From the NCBI GenBank assembly GCA_024811115.1, contig JAKOGH010000138.1, forward strand, positions 62,001-126,000: a stretch of 64,000 nt of DNA, written 5' to 3'. The notes under the pieces are model-generated. The model ran no database searches. It saw nothing but the letters and a program-made list of their open reading frames with translations, and had not been told where the DNA came from. Position numbers and translations under genes: made by a program. Positions 44,762 through 56,707 of this stretch are shown one piece after another (positions within the stretch are counted from its first letter, which is position 1; each line of letters starts with the position of its first letter). This stretch comes from Terana coerulea (lineage: Eukaryota; Basidiomycota; Agaricomycetes; Polyporales; Phanerochaetaceae).

Positions 44762-46314
44762 ATGCATTTCTCGCCAGTAATCCCTGCCCCTCCTTCGCCA
44801 GAAGGACGATCGCCTAGGCCCCTGGCCCCGCCAGTCATCCCTTCATTCTCCCCTGAAAATCAACCTCCTCTTCCCAACTGGATGAGGTCTCAGCAGGCTG
44901 GTCCAAACTATGCTGCCACATACCCCATGGCTGGGATGGCCGGCCAGACGCCGTTCATGGGCCAAACACCGTACCTGAATGTGCCAGGAGCAGTCCCGGG
45001 TTCCTATTTCATGCCACCAGTAGGCCTACCACCGGGCGCCGGTGGGATGTCGCCAGCCTCTCCGATGCCTGCACTAGGACCGGACGGAGTATCGTTAGAT
45101 TGGACAGGATTTCCTCGAGTCGTCAACCCGGGCGGTCCGTCACCTATGGGTACGCCGTGGGGCGCTGGGATGCAGCTACCCGGCCAAGTACCACCTGGAA
45201 CTGCGTATGTCGTCCCTCAAGCGTTGCCCGGTATGGGCTATGGCTTTCCGCAGGGCTGGGGCGGAGCACCACAAGCGGCATATGGCACGCCCTTCGCCCC
45301 TGCGGGTCACTTCCCTGGTGCTTGGCCACAAGGTGCCACGCCTTTCCAAGCACCAGGTGTGATTCCAGGCGGTTTTGGTCCTCAAGCTCCCGCACCACCG
45401 GCGGCGGCGCAACCACACTCACACCACAGGCCGTCCCGTGCTGCAGACGGCCTGGACAAGTTTGACAAGTTTGCGGAGGATCCTTCCTGTGCGTGACCCT
45501 TACTGCTTTCCGCTGCTCAATCTAATGAACGCTAATGACAGACGGTCCTGTCCTGGATGCATTCCTCGTGAAAATCGTCAATGCCAAGCTTGAGTTGAAT
45601 CCTCTACTTGCGCCGCCGGTGGACAGGCAGGATGATCGACCGTACCTGAAGTGGAACATGCTCTTCCCCACCGCCCAATGCCAACGGTCCAGCGACCCAG
45701 GACATCGCTCATGGGCTGAGGGCCGCCAGTCGCCCGCCACCTGGCCCCGCGTCAAGTCCCTCCGCATCCTCTCGCGCAGCGTGCCCTGGGAGCTCCAGAT
45801 CCAGGCGTCGGACCCCGAGTTCGGCGTCACCTGCGGCGACGTGGTCGAGGGCATCCACGAGTTCATGTACGGCCGCATCTCGAACCAGCAGCTCGAGAAC
45901 GCGACCGCCGCGCACAAGCGCCTCGTCGGCCAGTCGTACTGGCACAACCGCTCGACCGCGCACGGCGTGCCCGGCGGCCGGCTGTTCAACACGCTCCTGC
46001 GCTGCGACTGGCTCGGGCTGCAGACGATGTTCGGCGGCATGGTCGATGCGGACCACCAGCTGCTCGCGGACCTCGCGTGCGGCGCGGCGCTGCCGTGCAC
46101 GTTCGAGCTCAAGTGTCTGCAGCGGTACCCGATGACGCAGGAGGAGATCCGCGAGCATGAGGCGCGCGAGGCTCTGGCGCGGGATGAAGAGCGGCGCGCG
46201 GCGAGACGGTCGCTCCGGGCGTCGAGAAACACCTCCAGGGCGCCCTCTCGAGCAACGTCCAGAACTCGATCCGTGCAGAACACCACTACTTCTGACTCTG
46301 ACTCTGATAGTTAA
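44762..46314 (+). CDS. DUF6699-family protein, paralogue B with Pro/Gly/Met-rich N-terminus
   Basis: The start is ATG at 44762 (MHFSPVIPAPPSPEGRS). About 240 residues of Pro/Gly/Ala/Met-rich low complexity come first (for example GMSPASPMPALGPDGV), likely disordered. Intron 45489-45541, phase 1, then YGPVLDAFLVKIVNAKLELN and a DUF6699 domain with VPWELQIQASDPEFGVTCGD and VVEGIHEFMYGRISNQQLEN. It ends in an Arg-rich, then Ser/Asp tail (TTTSDSDSDS). GC content of the domain exon is high. Function unknown. Confidence 0.85.
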
Positions 46315-46648
46315 GTCGGCAACCGGATTATCTCTCCTACACTAGCTTTTGCGCATTGTACTTTCTACACATTCGCCTCTGGATCAGGATTTTCTTTTCT
46401 ATTGTTGCATGACTTATTCCGCTATCTAGTTGTCAGCCTTCAACTGCTACCCGTTTCCATGTTGCTCTTGCACATTGCTCGTAGATCCCCCTTGCTGTTG
46501 TATATCTGTAGTTCTTACTCTTTCTCTCGCCCGCTCGTAGCCCATTGTACCACACCACACGCAATTATAATGCCCGGTTCGCATCCACTAGTACGTGAAG
46601 GCTTAGAGCTCGGCGTGTATTAGATATCAGGTATGTAGAGTATACAGT
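46315..46648. other. Convergent intergenic region
   Basis: It holds the 3' untranslated regions of paralogue B and ALG2; T-rich, no gene. Confidence 0.5.
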
Positions 46649-48335
46649 CTATGAGCGCAGTGTGAATAAAGCCAGTAAGGCGAAGATCACGGCAGAAAGC
46701 GCAACCCATAGTCCAATACTTGAAGGAATCGGCCCCATAGCCACAGCCTGTTCAAGTGCTGTCTCGATGCTGCTCGCCATGGCGTCCATGCTGAAGAGCT
46801 CCGTGGCACGGCGTTTCGCTCGCTCTCCGAGAGCCTGTCGTTCACTGCTAGGCATACTGACTATCTTTAGGAGAGTATCTGCCCATAGTTGAACGTCAGG
46901 TTGACGCAGCCACCCAGTACGTTCGCCATCTTTATCCAGGATGCTTTCCGTAGGTCCGCCGGTGTTGCAGGCCAAGACCGGCAGCTTGCAATACATCGCC
47001 TCGACAGGTCCGATGCCGAAGTGCTCGTTGGTTGGTGTATAGAGCAGAGCCAAGGTTGAAGGAGATGTCAACAGGGCGGATCGTTGGGCGGTGGTAAAGT
47101 TGAGCAAGAAAAGTACGGAGGGGTCGGCTTGGGTGGTGTTGAATGGCGGAAGTGCCACGGACGAGGACTTGGGTTTAATGACATTGTATGTTAGCGAGTT
47201 TTTCTTCGCGCAGTCAATGAGCTGGACCAATGTCATCATGTTATCCTCCAATCGTGGATCGTATCCGCCTTCAAGCCGATTAACCAGCGGTCGATAATAT
47301 TAAAGACATGACGTACCAGCAATAACCAGTCTGAGGTTTCTGACTGAACCACTGGCCGGGAGCTTGGCACGCAGTGCTGCAAAGGACTCTATGGCAAGTG
47401 CAGCATTCTTCTTCTTCTCGAAGCGGTTTAGAGAGAGTAGTGTCGGTCGATCTCTGCGGGTGGAAAATTAGTGACACACGAACTAGTATATGGTTACAGG
47501 TCCTACTCACGATGTGACCTGCTTGACGTCAGGATCTCCGTCCACTTCATCTAGCGAATCATAGGCAGCGAGGTTGATGCCAGGATATATGACCGTGGGT
47601 GTCGAGCGGATTGTGGGGAAATGCGTCTTGAAGACATTCGCCGTGAAGTTTGAGTTGGCTAGTATCACGTCCGCCGCGCCTGGAAATCACGCTTAGCGGC
47701 AATCCTCGCATACTGAGAAGGACACTCACGAGTTGTGACTTCTTCTAGCTTGTCAACAGGGTATCGATATGCCTGTTTGAGGAGCGGCCCTCTACGCTTC
47801 TGGCCTTCAATGTAAGGACCATCCGACAGGAGCTTGTCCGGGAAGTGGCAGTAGAAGACCACACGTGTCTTGCCGAGGCTTCGAAGCAGAGGGACGCAAG
47901 TGGACAGCTGGTCGACAAAATACACGTCGTACTTCGGAGCGGACGGTCGCAGCAAATGCGTTACTAGATGCAGCTGCCGTGCGTTTGCACACAAGATGTG
48001 TAGCTTGCCCTTGAATGAGCGAGGGATGGGTGGGACGGGGGCGTGTACACTGAGGGTCCCTGGATGTCGGTCATGGGCATTCACTCGCATTACGACTGTG
48101 TATGCGTACCATCGCGAGTCTCTTCAAAACAGTGTTTTGGATCATGGTGAGAGGTGTATATGTCAACTTTGTGACCACGTTTCTGTAAGCCCAACGCCGC
48201 GTCCACCACCAGACGTTCTGCGCCGCCTGGAGGAATATTGAAGTATTGTCATGGTAGTAGAACACAGTAGCACGCACCGATACCCAGGTCAGGGTGCACA
48301 AACGCAACTCTTAGTTTTCTACTCCCTGTGGTCAT
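46649..48335 (-). CDS. ALG2: ALG2, alpha-1,3/1,6-mannosyltransferase
   Basis: Adds the second and third mannose to the dolichol-linked N-glycan precursor on the cytosolic face of the ER. The start is ATG at 48335 ([20 protein letters not shown]); the next exon gives [20 protein letters not shown]. Further exons: [75 protein letters not shown]. The GT4 E-x7-E motif is [19 protein letters not shown], then a C-terminal membrane helix ([18 protein letters not shown]) and TGA or equivalent at 46649. Length and order fit the family. Five or six introns. Confidence 0.93.
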
Positions 48336-48664
48336 TGCTGTGAATGGTTCAGGTAACCGGGGATGATGACGGCGGAGGAAAGCTATGAATTGAGTTGACG
48401 CCCGGTGTCAAGCGGTGGTCATTACTGCTGCGGGCTGGTCGGCCACCTGTATACATAGCTTATCTCACCTCTGCTAAACATTTTCGCAATAAGCTGGGTA
48501 GTACATGAAGGCAGTAGTATGCATTTATCAGCTAGAAAGCGAAAACAAAAAGCTGAAGCACAAGAGTACAGAAGCAGGTCAAACGATCGGTAAGTATTCC
48601 AAAGCTACAACAAGTATGTACTGAACCTATTCAGTACCAGTACTGAGCCCACTTATAGCAGACG
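48336..48664. other. Intergenic
   Basis: ALG2 promoter and the 3' end of the PL14-like gene. An A-rich stretch is at 48538-48560. No gene. Confidence 0.5.
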
Positions 48665-50739
48665 TCAACCATTGACGGTCATAGCAAAGTCCTTAAACCA
48701 TGTGTACTGGTCTTTAGGCGAAGCATACTTTTCGTCATGCCCTCCGAAGAATGAACTGAAGACGGGCGGGTCAAATTATTACAGAAGTATAGCGAGTATT
48801 TTTGGAATTTGACGCACCTGAAGAACAGTCCTGTGAATCCAATGGGTTTCTGGTTTGCGCTTTCGATCTGAACCTGGTCGGCCGCTACTGGCTGCGGCGT
48901 TGCATAAGCAGTTGTCGTCGCTGTGGCTTGCACCCAGGTGGTTTGGGTAACCACTAGGGGTGTTGTTGTTGTACAGACCACGTCCGTACTTGTTACGAAA
49001 GTATCCGTTCCAGAAGCAGTAGGACCAGTGTACGAAGCGTTCGTCTGCGGAGGATCGTCTCGCGCTTGCACGCCGAGGCCGTTCAAGATTGGTCCAAGAA
49101 TGCCACCGAGGTCGGGATCCGGCGCTACAGTCGGCTGCGCGGACACTGGCGGTGGTGGAGCTTCTGGTGCGACTGGTGTTTCAGGCGGACTGGTACCGGC
49201 GGTGGGAGTAGCGGCAGGCGTGGCTGTCACAGACGGTGTTGCAGTAACATCCGATGTACTCGTTGGAGCCTTGATCCACGAGCTTCCGCCGTCTTGAGCT
49301 GCAGTACTGCTCGTCAAGTCGGGGTCTTCGGGTATGTCGTCGCCGTCGCCGCCGTCATCATTCCCGTCGTCTTCGCCGCCATCCGAGTCGTCGCCTTCGT
49401 CAGGTGTAGGCAGTGGACGTATGTCCCGGTAAAACACATCCGCTCTGCGGATGACCTCCTGGCCGTCGACTTCCAGGACGAAGCCGCCGTCCTGCTGCCC
49501 GGGTGTGTTCAGCGAAACAGTCTGCCTGACGTGCGTCCACGCTCCAGGCGTGAAGTTGAACGACCCTCGTCCGATAGAAAGCCCGTAATCCGCGTCGCAC
49601 ACAGATTTTGGTGGTGTAGAACACAGTGCCGCGGTTTGTCTATCCTTCGGGGCATACTGTGGGTTTAATGCGTGTCAGTGCCAAGGTGAGGGAGGAGTAC
49701 ATCCCAGACTTGCTTACCAGATACAGTTCCCCAGCTCCATCTTCCCTCCACATCAATCTCGTACTGAAGCACGAGAGAGCGCTATCCCCGCCCGAGCAGG
49801 TACGATGCCCCCATATATGCCTGGAAGCTTCCCCGCGAAGACCCAGTCGAAGTCAGAAGGAAAGAACACGCTGTACTCGAGAGTGACATTGTTCGCATTG
49901 CTGGAAATCCAAGGGCGAGGCGTAAAAGTCTGCGCCACCTTGAGGCTGCGACGCGGGGTTTGTAGAACCCGCGGGGTAGAAGAGTTGCAGCACAGATGAA
50001 GAATTGTCCCAGGTCGGCACCTCTGCCGGTGATTGGTTCGGGTCGGTAACGTTCGTCACAGCGGAGGCGACAGCGAGCGTGTTGGCGATGGTTGCGCTGG
50101 CCACGAGTGGTATCCCATTCACTATTTGCATGTTGTCTTGCCCGTACGCGAAGGCGGAGACGTTGAAGCACGATAAGTCCGTCATTTGTGGTGATGCCGA
50201 CCACGTTGTTTTGGTTGACAGGTCCGGAGTTGGCGAAGGGGTTAGGAGACACAGTAACTGTGTCAGTGGTTGTGATCGGAGGGTCCCAGACAGTCACCGT
50301 CACGGGCGGAGGCGTAATCGTGTCGGTAATAGTGACCAGATCAATGACCGTGCTGGGCGGGAGCGGCCACGGTGAAGACTGCGATACAGGAGGTGTGGTG
50401 GGTGGGGCCTGAGATGGTGGCGGCGAGGACGGAGGAGCTGGCCACGATTCTGGAGGTAGCAAAGGCGGGGGTGAAGGTGGAGGTGGTGCAGGCGGAGGTG
50501 TAGTCGACATGTATTGTGTCTCCGAGGGCGCATCAAAACCAGTCGACGACCAAGCAGGCGATGACGGCGCAGCGACGATAGTAGAGGTCTCCAGCACCTC
50601 TACGTTCGACGTCACCAACGGCCGTTACGATGACGGTTTCTGTAGTGGTATCCAGACCATTAGAACCATCCAGCGGCAGAGAGCAAGTATGGAGAACAAG
50701 GAACGACGAGAGCAAGACGAAAGAGGCACTCAGGGCCAT
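48665..50739 (-). CDS. Secreted PL14-like (alginate-lyase-fold) protein with low-complexity insertion
   Basis: The start is ATG at 50739, with signal peptide MALSASFVLLSSFLVLHTC. A Pro-rich linker of about 70 residues follows (PPPAPPPPSPPPLLPPESWP), then Thr/Pro repeats. The jelly-roll part carries LSCFNVSAFAYGQDNMQIVN, NVTLEYSVFFPSDFDWV with AGKLPGIYGG, and ADYGLSIGRGSFNFTPGAWT. After VFYRD comes an acidic, then Thr/Pro-rich insertion of about 150 residues. It closes with FFGGHDEKYASPKDQYTWF, KDFAMTVNG and TGA at 48665. Three frame breaks (50620-50623, 50185-50187, 49905-49907) are each repaired by removing one base from a run. Similar to polysaccharide lyase 14 and glucuronan/alginate-lyase-like proteins; the substrate is unknown. 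Confidence 0.8.
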
Positions 50740-50963
50740 GCTGGCAAAGCGAGAAGACACGTCCGAGTGGGCGTCCTACCGAAAACTGACAATTAGTAGA
50801 GAAACCTTAGAGTGGATGGCATGTCAGCCATGTCAGCCATAGTCCGTCGGCAGCTCGATTGGATATGGGATGACTGAAGCTGACAATGTGAGCCGCATCA
50901 AGTTGATCACATTCTGAATTCGACTGAGATACTGTACATTGCTTGGAATATTCTGGTTTCGAC

Positions 50964-52528
50964 TTAGTCCACGCCTTTGAATCCAGCTGGCATCTGCGCG
51001 CCGAGCTGAGGTGGAGTCCTCGATCGGAACTCGTTCGCCATCTCGATCATGGGCACCCATTGCACGCCCTCGTGGGTGTTGACCCATTCAATGAACCGCT
51101 CCTACGCCCATGATGAGCCTGACATCTGGGCTCTGAGTGGAGGCACTTACGAGCATGAGTAAGACATGAGGGCGGCTGCACGCTCGTATATAAGTCAGTT
51201 ATCGGAGTGAATTCGCGAGGTACGCACCCGCTGACATCTGGATGAATTGTAAGCGGAAAAATGAAGCTCTCTTCTTCACTGTTGGGAAATGAGCCTCGAC
51301 TTTCAGATCACAAGATAATCGGGTGTTACCGGTACAGGTACGTAAACATGTCCTTCCATAGAGTTGCTCAACGTCGCGTGCATTGACCTGCCAGATAACA
51401 TATCAGGACGCCCACATGTGGAATTTCGCACATCATGACTTACCCAGCCATGAGAGTTAGGGCGCTGACTTGATAAACCTACGACCGCAGTCCCCATAAG
51501 CGCATATACGGACCTGTCATCTAATATGTTACTCACATCATAGGTGGAAGATCGTCCTGGTACCAGTTGGCAGGGATTTCCACGATCCCTGTTTCCTTGC
51601 CCCGCTGAAGAGGCTTCATCCAGGTGTGCGCCTTTGCAGTGTAGTCGATTTTGTTCCATGTGTCCTGGTCGCGTAAATAGTAGGCTTGGGAGCTACAGGA
51701 AGCCGCATCACACTCCGAGTGGGGCGGTACAAATGAAACTATGGGACGTACTCATGCGCCATGTTCGGAATGATCTGGACAAGTTGAGTATTTCAGCGCA
51801 GCGAGGATTGATTCATGGTATTCCGCACCGTATTCAATACCCTTCTCGAGTAACAGCTTAGTCCCTTCGCTGCTCGTTTCCCACCAAGGAGCGACACTGC
51901 CTTTGGGCGGTACGCCATTGTTGAACTTGGTCAGTAGGTCGTATGTGTAGTCCAGGATGTCCTTCTGTTGCTCAAAGGACATAGAGACCGGGTTCTTAGA
52001 GGAAGGTGAGACCTCTGGTAGTCGCGTTGATGTAGTTCAGTTACCTCGTGAGAGTATCCATGCAAGCCTCTGAACCATTCCGGAGGAAGTCAGCTTCGAC
52101 ACAACTGGATCCAAGGCGTCACTGACATTTCATGACCTGCATCCCGAACTGCAGCCATCTGCAGTGGAAACGTCTCCAAGCTGTGGCCTAGACAGAGTTG
52201 TCAACAATGGTCATGACTCGCTATAGAATCATTTTTCACCAGGGATGAACCACGTCGTCTTGATGTCGTACTTTTGAAGAGCTTCAGAAGGCGGGGAACA
52301 CCAACTTCTCCTGAAAACATCCCCTATATGCACTTCTATTATTGCTCAGTTGCGCATGTAAACAGTCATACACACGAGAGATGTCTAAAGGCGAGTCTTC
52401 CCCTCCATAAGATCCCAGCCTGAGCCGTAATCATTCAGCGAAAGTTTGGTCTCTGAGAGAACTTGATCTCACCATCCCGCCACTGCATCAACGTCTACAC
52501 CAAACCCAACCAGCACCTTTCGAGTCAT
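50964..52528 (-). CDS. NodB-type polysaccharide deacetylase (CE4-like)
   Basis: The start is ATG at 52528 ([19 protein letters not shown]). Later exons: [52 protein letters not shown], and GLHGYSHE with the two metal-binding His. Then [59 protein letters not shown] and [12 protein letters not shown], ending MPAGFKGVD and TAA at 50964. The DVDA near the start supplies the metal Asp. There is no signal peptide, so it may act inside the cell or on small amides, as in the PuuE/HpPgdA-like branch, and need not be a chitin deacetylase. A frame break at the GG pair 51767-51768 is repaired by one base. About ten short exons. Confidence 0.85.
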
Positions 52529-53590
52529 GTTGTGGATCTGCGATTACAGCGTCAGGGTAGTGCGCGCAGCTTTGAGACTGCGTCCGAAATGAGGTCGATG
52601 GGTGTGTGGGTGTCTGGCTGAAGCCCCACGGAAATATATCAGGGCACCTAACGATACCCATCGCTCACGAGACACTTGTGCGACCACAGTTATCGAATGG
52701 TAGCAGCGCAGAGATAGGGCCGGATGGGTCGTGGGCCGAGCAAGGCTGATGTCGCTCCGTACGGCTTTCCGCTCTCATGGTCATAGCTCCAGCAGGAATA
52801 TCGGGAGAGGGAAATGTAGCATCTGCTTTGATATTCCAGCTGAAGTCCAGAGTACATTGTGATAGCTCTAATAGGAGCTGCACTGTAGAGTTCACGTAGA
52901 AGTAGAACGGCAGGGATGGTGGTGTTTTGCAGACGACCAGTTTCATGGCGCTTCAACGTGCCTTCAGCTTCGGCATTTCCCGTGGAATGATCGCCACAGG
53001 CGTCGGGTGCTGTTGACTGTTTGCCACAACTTGTACTGAGGTATACTGGCCACCGAATATTGGCCTCCAACTCGGTTTGTACGCTGAGGAAATAGCAACG
53101 AATAAGAATGAACAACGGATACTACGCAAATTTTATCCTTCGGATGCGAAGCGAATTTTACGGGCCAGGGTAAGTCTTCCTGCTAGCAGTACGTGACTGC
53201 TTACTTCAACCCCTAACCTACTAGACCGTCTTCTTGCAGATGTTTCGCGGTAGAGGTCATCTCTACAGGCACGCTTCTGAGCGTCACTGCGTAAACAAGC
53301 TCTCAGGATACGGAATGCTTTGGCTTGGCTCTTATCGCTGAAAGCCGCTTGCTGCGCGGGCTGCCCAGCGCTGTCGTCTAAGGTATGTGGGTCCAATCAA
53401 TGCTGAGAAGTTCTCACCATGTATGGCTTATCAGGACCTTTGCAGGTTGCCACAGCAGTTGGTCCCACAGAAGCGTGTGTTTCGAACCACGCTCTGATGA
53501 GCGGTAATCTCTGTCTCGTCCGCAACTTTATATCAAGAACTCGGACTCCTTCCGAGGTATGATGTACCTCCCTCTTGCCATCCGACACCC
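52529..53590. other. Intergenic, about 1.06 kb, no clear gene
   Basis: Minus-strand frames at 52665-53115 and 53133-53396 show no signal peptide, domain or splice chain I can defend. It includes the promoters of the deacetylase and permease genes. Confidence 0.4.
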
Positions 53591-55752
53591 ATGACCGACG
53601 CGGAGAAGACGAGCAAGGACGGGGTCACGACCAAGGTGGTCTCGGATGGCGCGCTCGTCGAGACCCGGAGCCCGAATGGCAGCCTGCTGAGCGTGCGGCA
53701 CGCCGACGATGCACTCTTGGCTGAGCTTGGATACAAGAGCGAGTTCAAACGTGAATTCTCGGTGTGTCCTGCTCTAACATGAGAAACTGCAATGGACGCT
53801 GAAGAGTGAACGATGCCACCGCCAGCTGTTTGAGACCATCGCGTTTGCATTCTCCATCATGGGTGTCATCGCATCCGTGTCCTCGACCTACTCATTTCCG
53901 CTAGTCTCTGGTACGTCGCATGCGAAGGCATTCCAAACCATACACTCACGAATATTCTGCAGGCGGACATGTTGGAATGGTCTTTGGATGGCTGATACCA
54001 TGTTTCTTCGTTATGTGCATCGCGCTCTCCATGGCAGAGCTAGCTTCCGCAATGCCGTGAGTAGTCCGTCGTCGTAACACTGCATTGTTGCTCCTCTGAC
54101 TTACCCTCATCAAGAACGAGTGCCGGCCTGTACTACTTCTCCGCGAAGCTTGCTCCCACCCAAATACTCTGCGCTCGCTAGCTGGATCACTGGATGGGCG
54201 AACGTCACCGGGCAAGTCACCCTGGTGTGCTCCATAGATTTCACCTGGTGAGCGGCGAGCTGCCATTCAGTCAGTCATCAGTGTCTGAGACAGGAATGGG
54301 TTAGCGCGCAGATGATCACCACGGCTCTGAACGTCGGTTCAGACGGCGCAGTCGCCCTCGGTAATGGACCGACATACGGCATTCTGCTCGCCATTCTGTT
54401 CACGCACGGAATCGTGTGCTCTGCAGCGACCAGAGTCCTCGCACGAATCAACATCTTCTATGTTATTGTCACAAGTCAGTCTCCTGAAGTGTGCTAGTTC
54501 CGGATGGCCAGCTGACACCGTCGTTAGTTGGCACCACTATCGCTGCCATAATTAGCTTGCTCGCAGCTTCGCCCGGCACGAGGGTTTCGACGAGCACTGC
54601 CTTCACAGACTTTGAGAACAACACTGGCTGGAGTAATAGTATGTCATAATCCCATCAGCCTCGCATGTGAGAGTCTCACATTTGACTGTTCAGATGGCTG
54701 GGCATTCCTGCTCGCGTTCACAGCACCGATGTGGACTCTCACAGGATGTCAGTCAGACTCACTCCTGCGTTTCATCGTATAAAATTCTGAAGCAGGGCTC
54801 CTGTAGACGACTCGGCCGCCCACATCGCAGAAGAAACCGCCGGCGCCGCGCGCGCTGCGCCCATCGCCATTCTGGTCAGCGTGTTCGGCACGGAGACGCT
54901 CGGCTGGCTGCTCTTCATCGCCGCGTCGTACGCGACGACGTCGGTCACGGACATCCTCGGCATGGACCTCCCGCTGCCGATGGGCCAGCTCTTCCTCAAC
55001 GTCCTGGGCAAGAAGGGCATGCTCGCCATCTGGTCCTTCATCATCGTTGTCCAGGTTAGTCGCGCGTGCTCCCGGGGGGCCACAATGTGTGTTTGTTGCT
55101 GATGGTGCGCGCAGTATGTGACGGGCGCGGCGCAGGCGGTCGATGCGTCTCGGGTGGTGTTTGCGTTCGCACGCGACAACGCGCTTCCCGGGTCGCGGTG
55201 GTGGAAGAAGATGAATCGCCACACGCAGACCCCGGTCAACGCCGTGTGGCTTGTCGTCGTTCTCGCTGGTATCTGCGGGGTGCTTGGTTTCTCGGAAGCC
55301 GCACTGTCTTCCCTCGCAGGGTACGTCAGACAGCTGTTCGCTTTTCCCTTAAGTACTCATATCACCACCAAAGCTCTGCCGTAATTGGTCTGTACACTTC
55401 GTATGTGACGCCCATATTCCTGCGTATCACCTCGGGCAGGAATAGGCTCGTTCCCGGACCATTCTCGCTGGGTAAATGGTACATGCCCATCGGCATCGTC
55501 GCGGTCGCCTGGGTGGCGTTCATCAACGTGCTACTCGTGTTCCCTCCCGTGTCAAACCCAGCACCCGATGAGATGAGTACGTCCGCTCCCTTCGCGCCAT
55601 CTTTCCTCGTACTCAATACTGTGGGCAGACTATGCGGTCGTCATTGTCGGCGCCGTCTTTTGTTTGCGTCGATATCATGGATGGTTTCGGCGAAGAAATG
55701 GTTCACTGGGCCCATCTCAAATGTGGAAAAGACCCTTCCCGAGAAGAACTAG
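53591..55752 (+). CDS. APC-family amino-acid/GABA permease
   Basis: A plasma-membrane or vacuolar amino-acid transporter with 12 expected membrane segments. The start is ATG at 53591 (MTDAEKTSKDGVTTKVV). The N-terminal tail contains ELGYKSEFKREFS, and the next exons give LFETIAFAFSIMGVIASVSS and GGHVGMVFGWLIPCFFVMCI. Then SMAELASAMPTSAGLYYFSA, the family hallmark, followed by YSALASWITGWANVTGQVT and AAHIAEETAGAARAAPIAI. ASRVVFAFARDNALPGSRWW precedes the last helices; it ends SNVEKTLPEKN and TAG. One frame break in the C-rich stretch 54155-54161 is repaired by losing one C (AKLAPPKYSAL). It resembles the BAT1/UGA4 type of fungal permease. About eleven introns. Confidence 0.9.
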
Positions 55753-55963
55753 CCTAGTAGAAGCTAGTAACTCGTCAAACAAACATGTTTATCATCGGTC
55801 TCTTTAATGATGCATTTATTTTTGTATACAGTACAACCTCGTTCAGCTTTTGAGCGCCTTGCCTTAGTACTATTTCTCTGACTGGAACTCCAGTAGACTG
55901 AAGTTATAAATATTAAAGCGCTTTCACAGTGCACAGAAAGAAAAAAGCACTCGAGAACTGATC

Positions 55964-56035
55964 TTCCGACACGGGGAATTGAACCCCGGGCTACCGCGTG
56001 AGAGGCGGTAATGTTAGCCACTACACCATATCGGA
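55964..56035 (-). tRNA. tRNA-Glu (CUC)
   Basis: Acceptor TCCGATA pairs with TGTCGGA, with one T-G wobble; discriminator A. The anticodon stem ACCGC/GCGGT holds loop CTCTCAC, anticodon CUC. The T arm is CGGGG/CCCCG around TTCAATT. No intron; 72 nt. Confidence 0.95.
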
Positions 56036-56707
56036 CTGTGCAGCTTGGCTCGAAAAATAGACATGCCCACCACTATAATAATAAGACAACTGGACAATCT
56101 CAAAGTTGGCGATTTGTTCCGAGTCTGTGAGACCGTGTTATGGTCAGATTGCCCTACACATGGCACATGGGTATGTACGGCTCGTGGCACACCAGAGGGA
56201 AGGCTAATGTAACAGTACTAGTGAGGGCAGCTATACTTACAACGACAGTATTAATAGTATATACGACGGATTAATATTCGTCCCGTCCTCGACTTCTCGG
56301 AGTCACCGTCGAGGTTCAGCACCCTTCGACAAGTAGCAGAATTAATATTCTCGAACGCGATTGGCTTGGCCAGGAACGAGTGATGGTCCATCTTTCAGGA
56401 AAGGTAAACATATATCAAGAAAAAGGTCAGGTGGTCATGACGATGGAACCAACTTGAAGGAGCCCGACCAAGGAGAATGCTTAGGAGCTGGGTTGTGGAC
56501 GGCGGCATAGATAACCAAAGGATGGGAGGCAGGAGCAGATATCTTTGGCAAGGCGTAGGTAAATGACAATGGGATGATGAGATGGGTGGGAAAGAAGAAG
56601 CAACCCGAGAGCTTGTGGTGTCTAGAACCTTCATGATATACTTGATTGATGCATAGCTGGTCCATTTTAACTTCAGTGGTATGATGTTCTGTAATAATGC
56701 TTCAAAC
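56036..56707. other. Intergenic between tRNA-Glu and the MULE-type element
   Basis: AT-rich with no gene. A minus-strand frame at 56395-56757 crosses the element edge and has no protein-like features. Confidence 0.45.
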
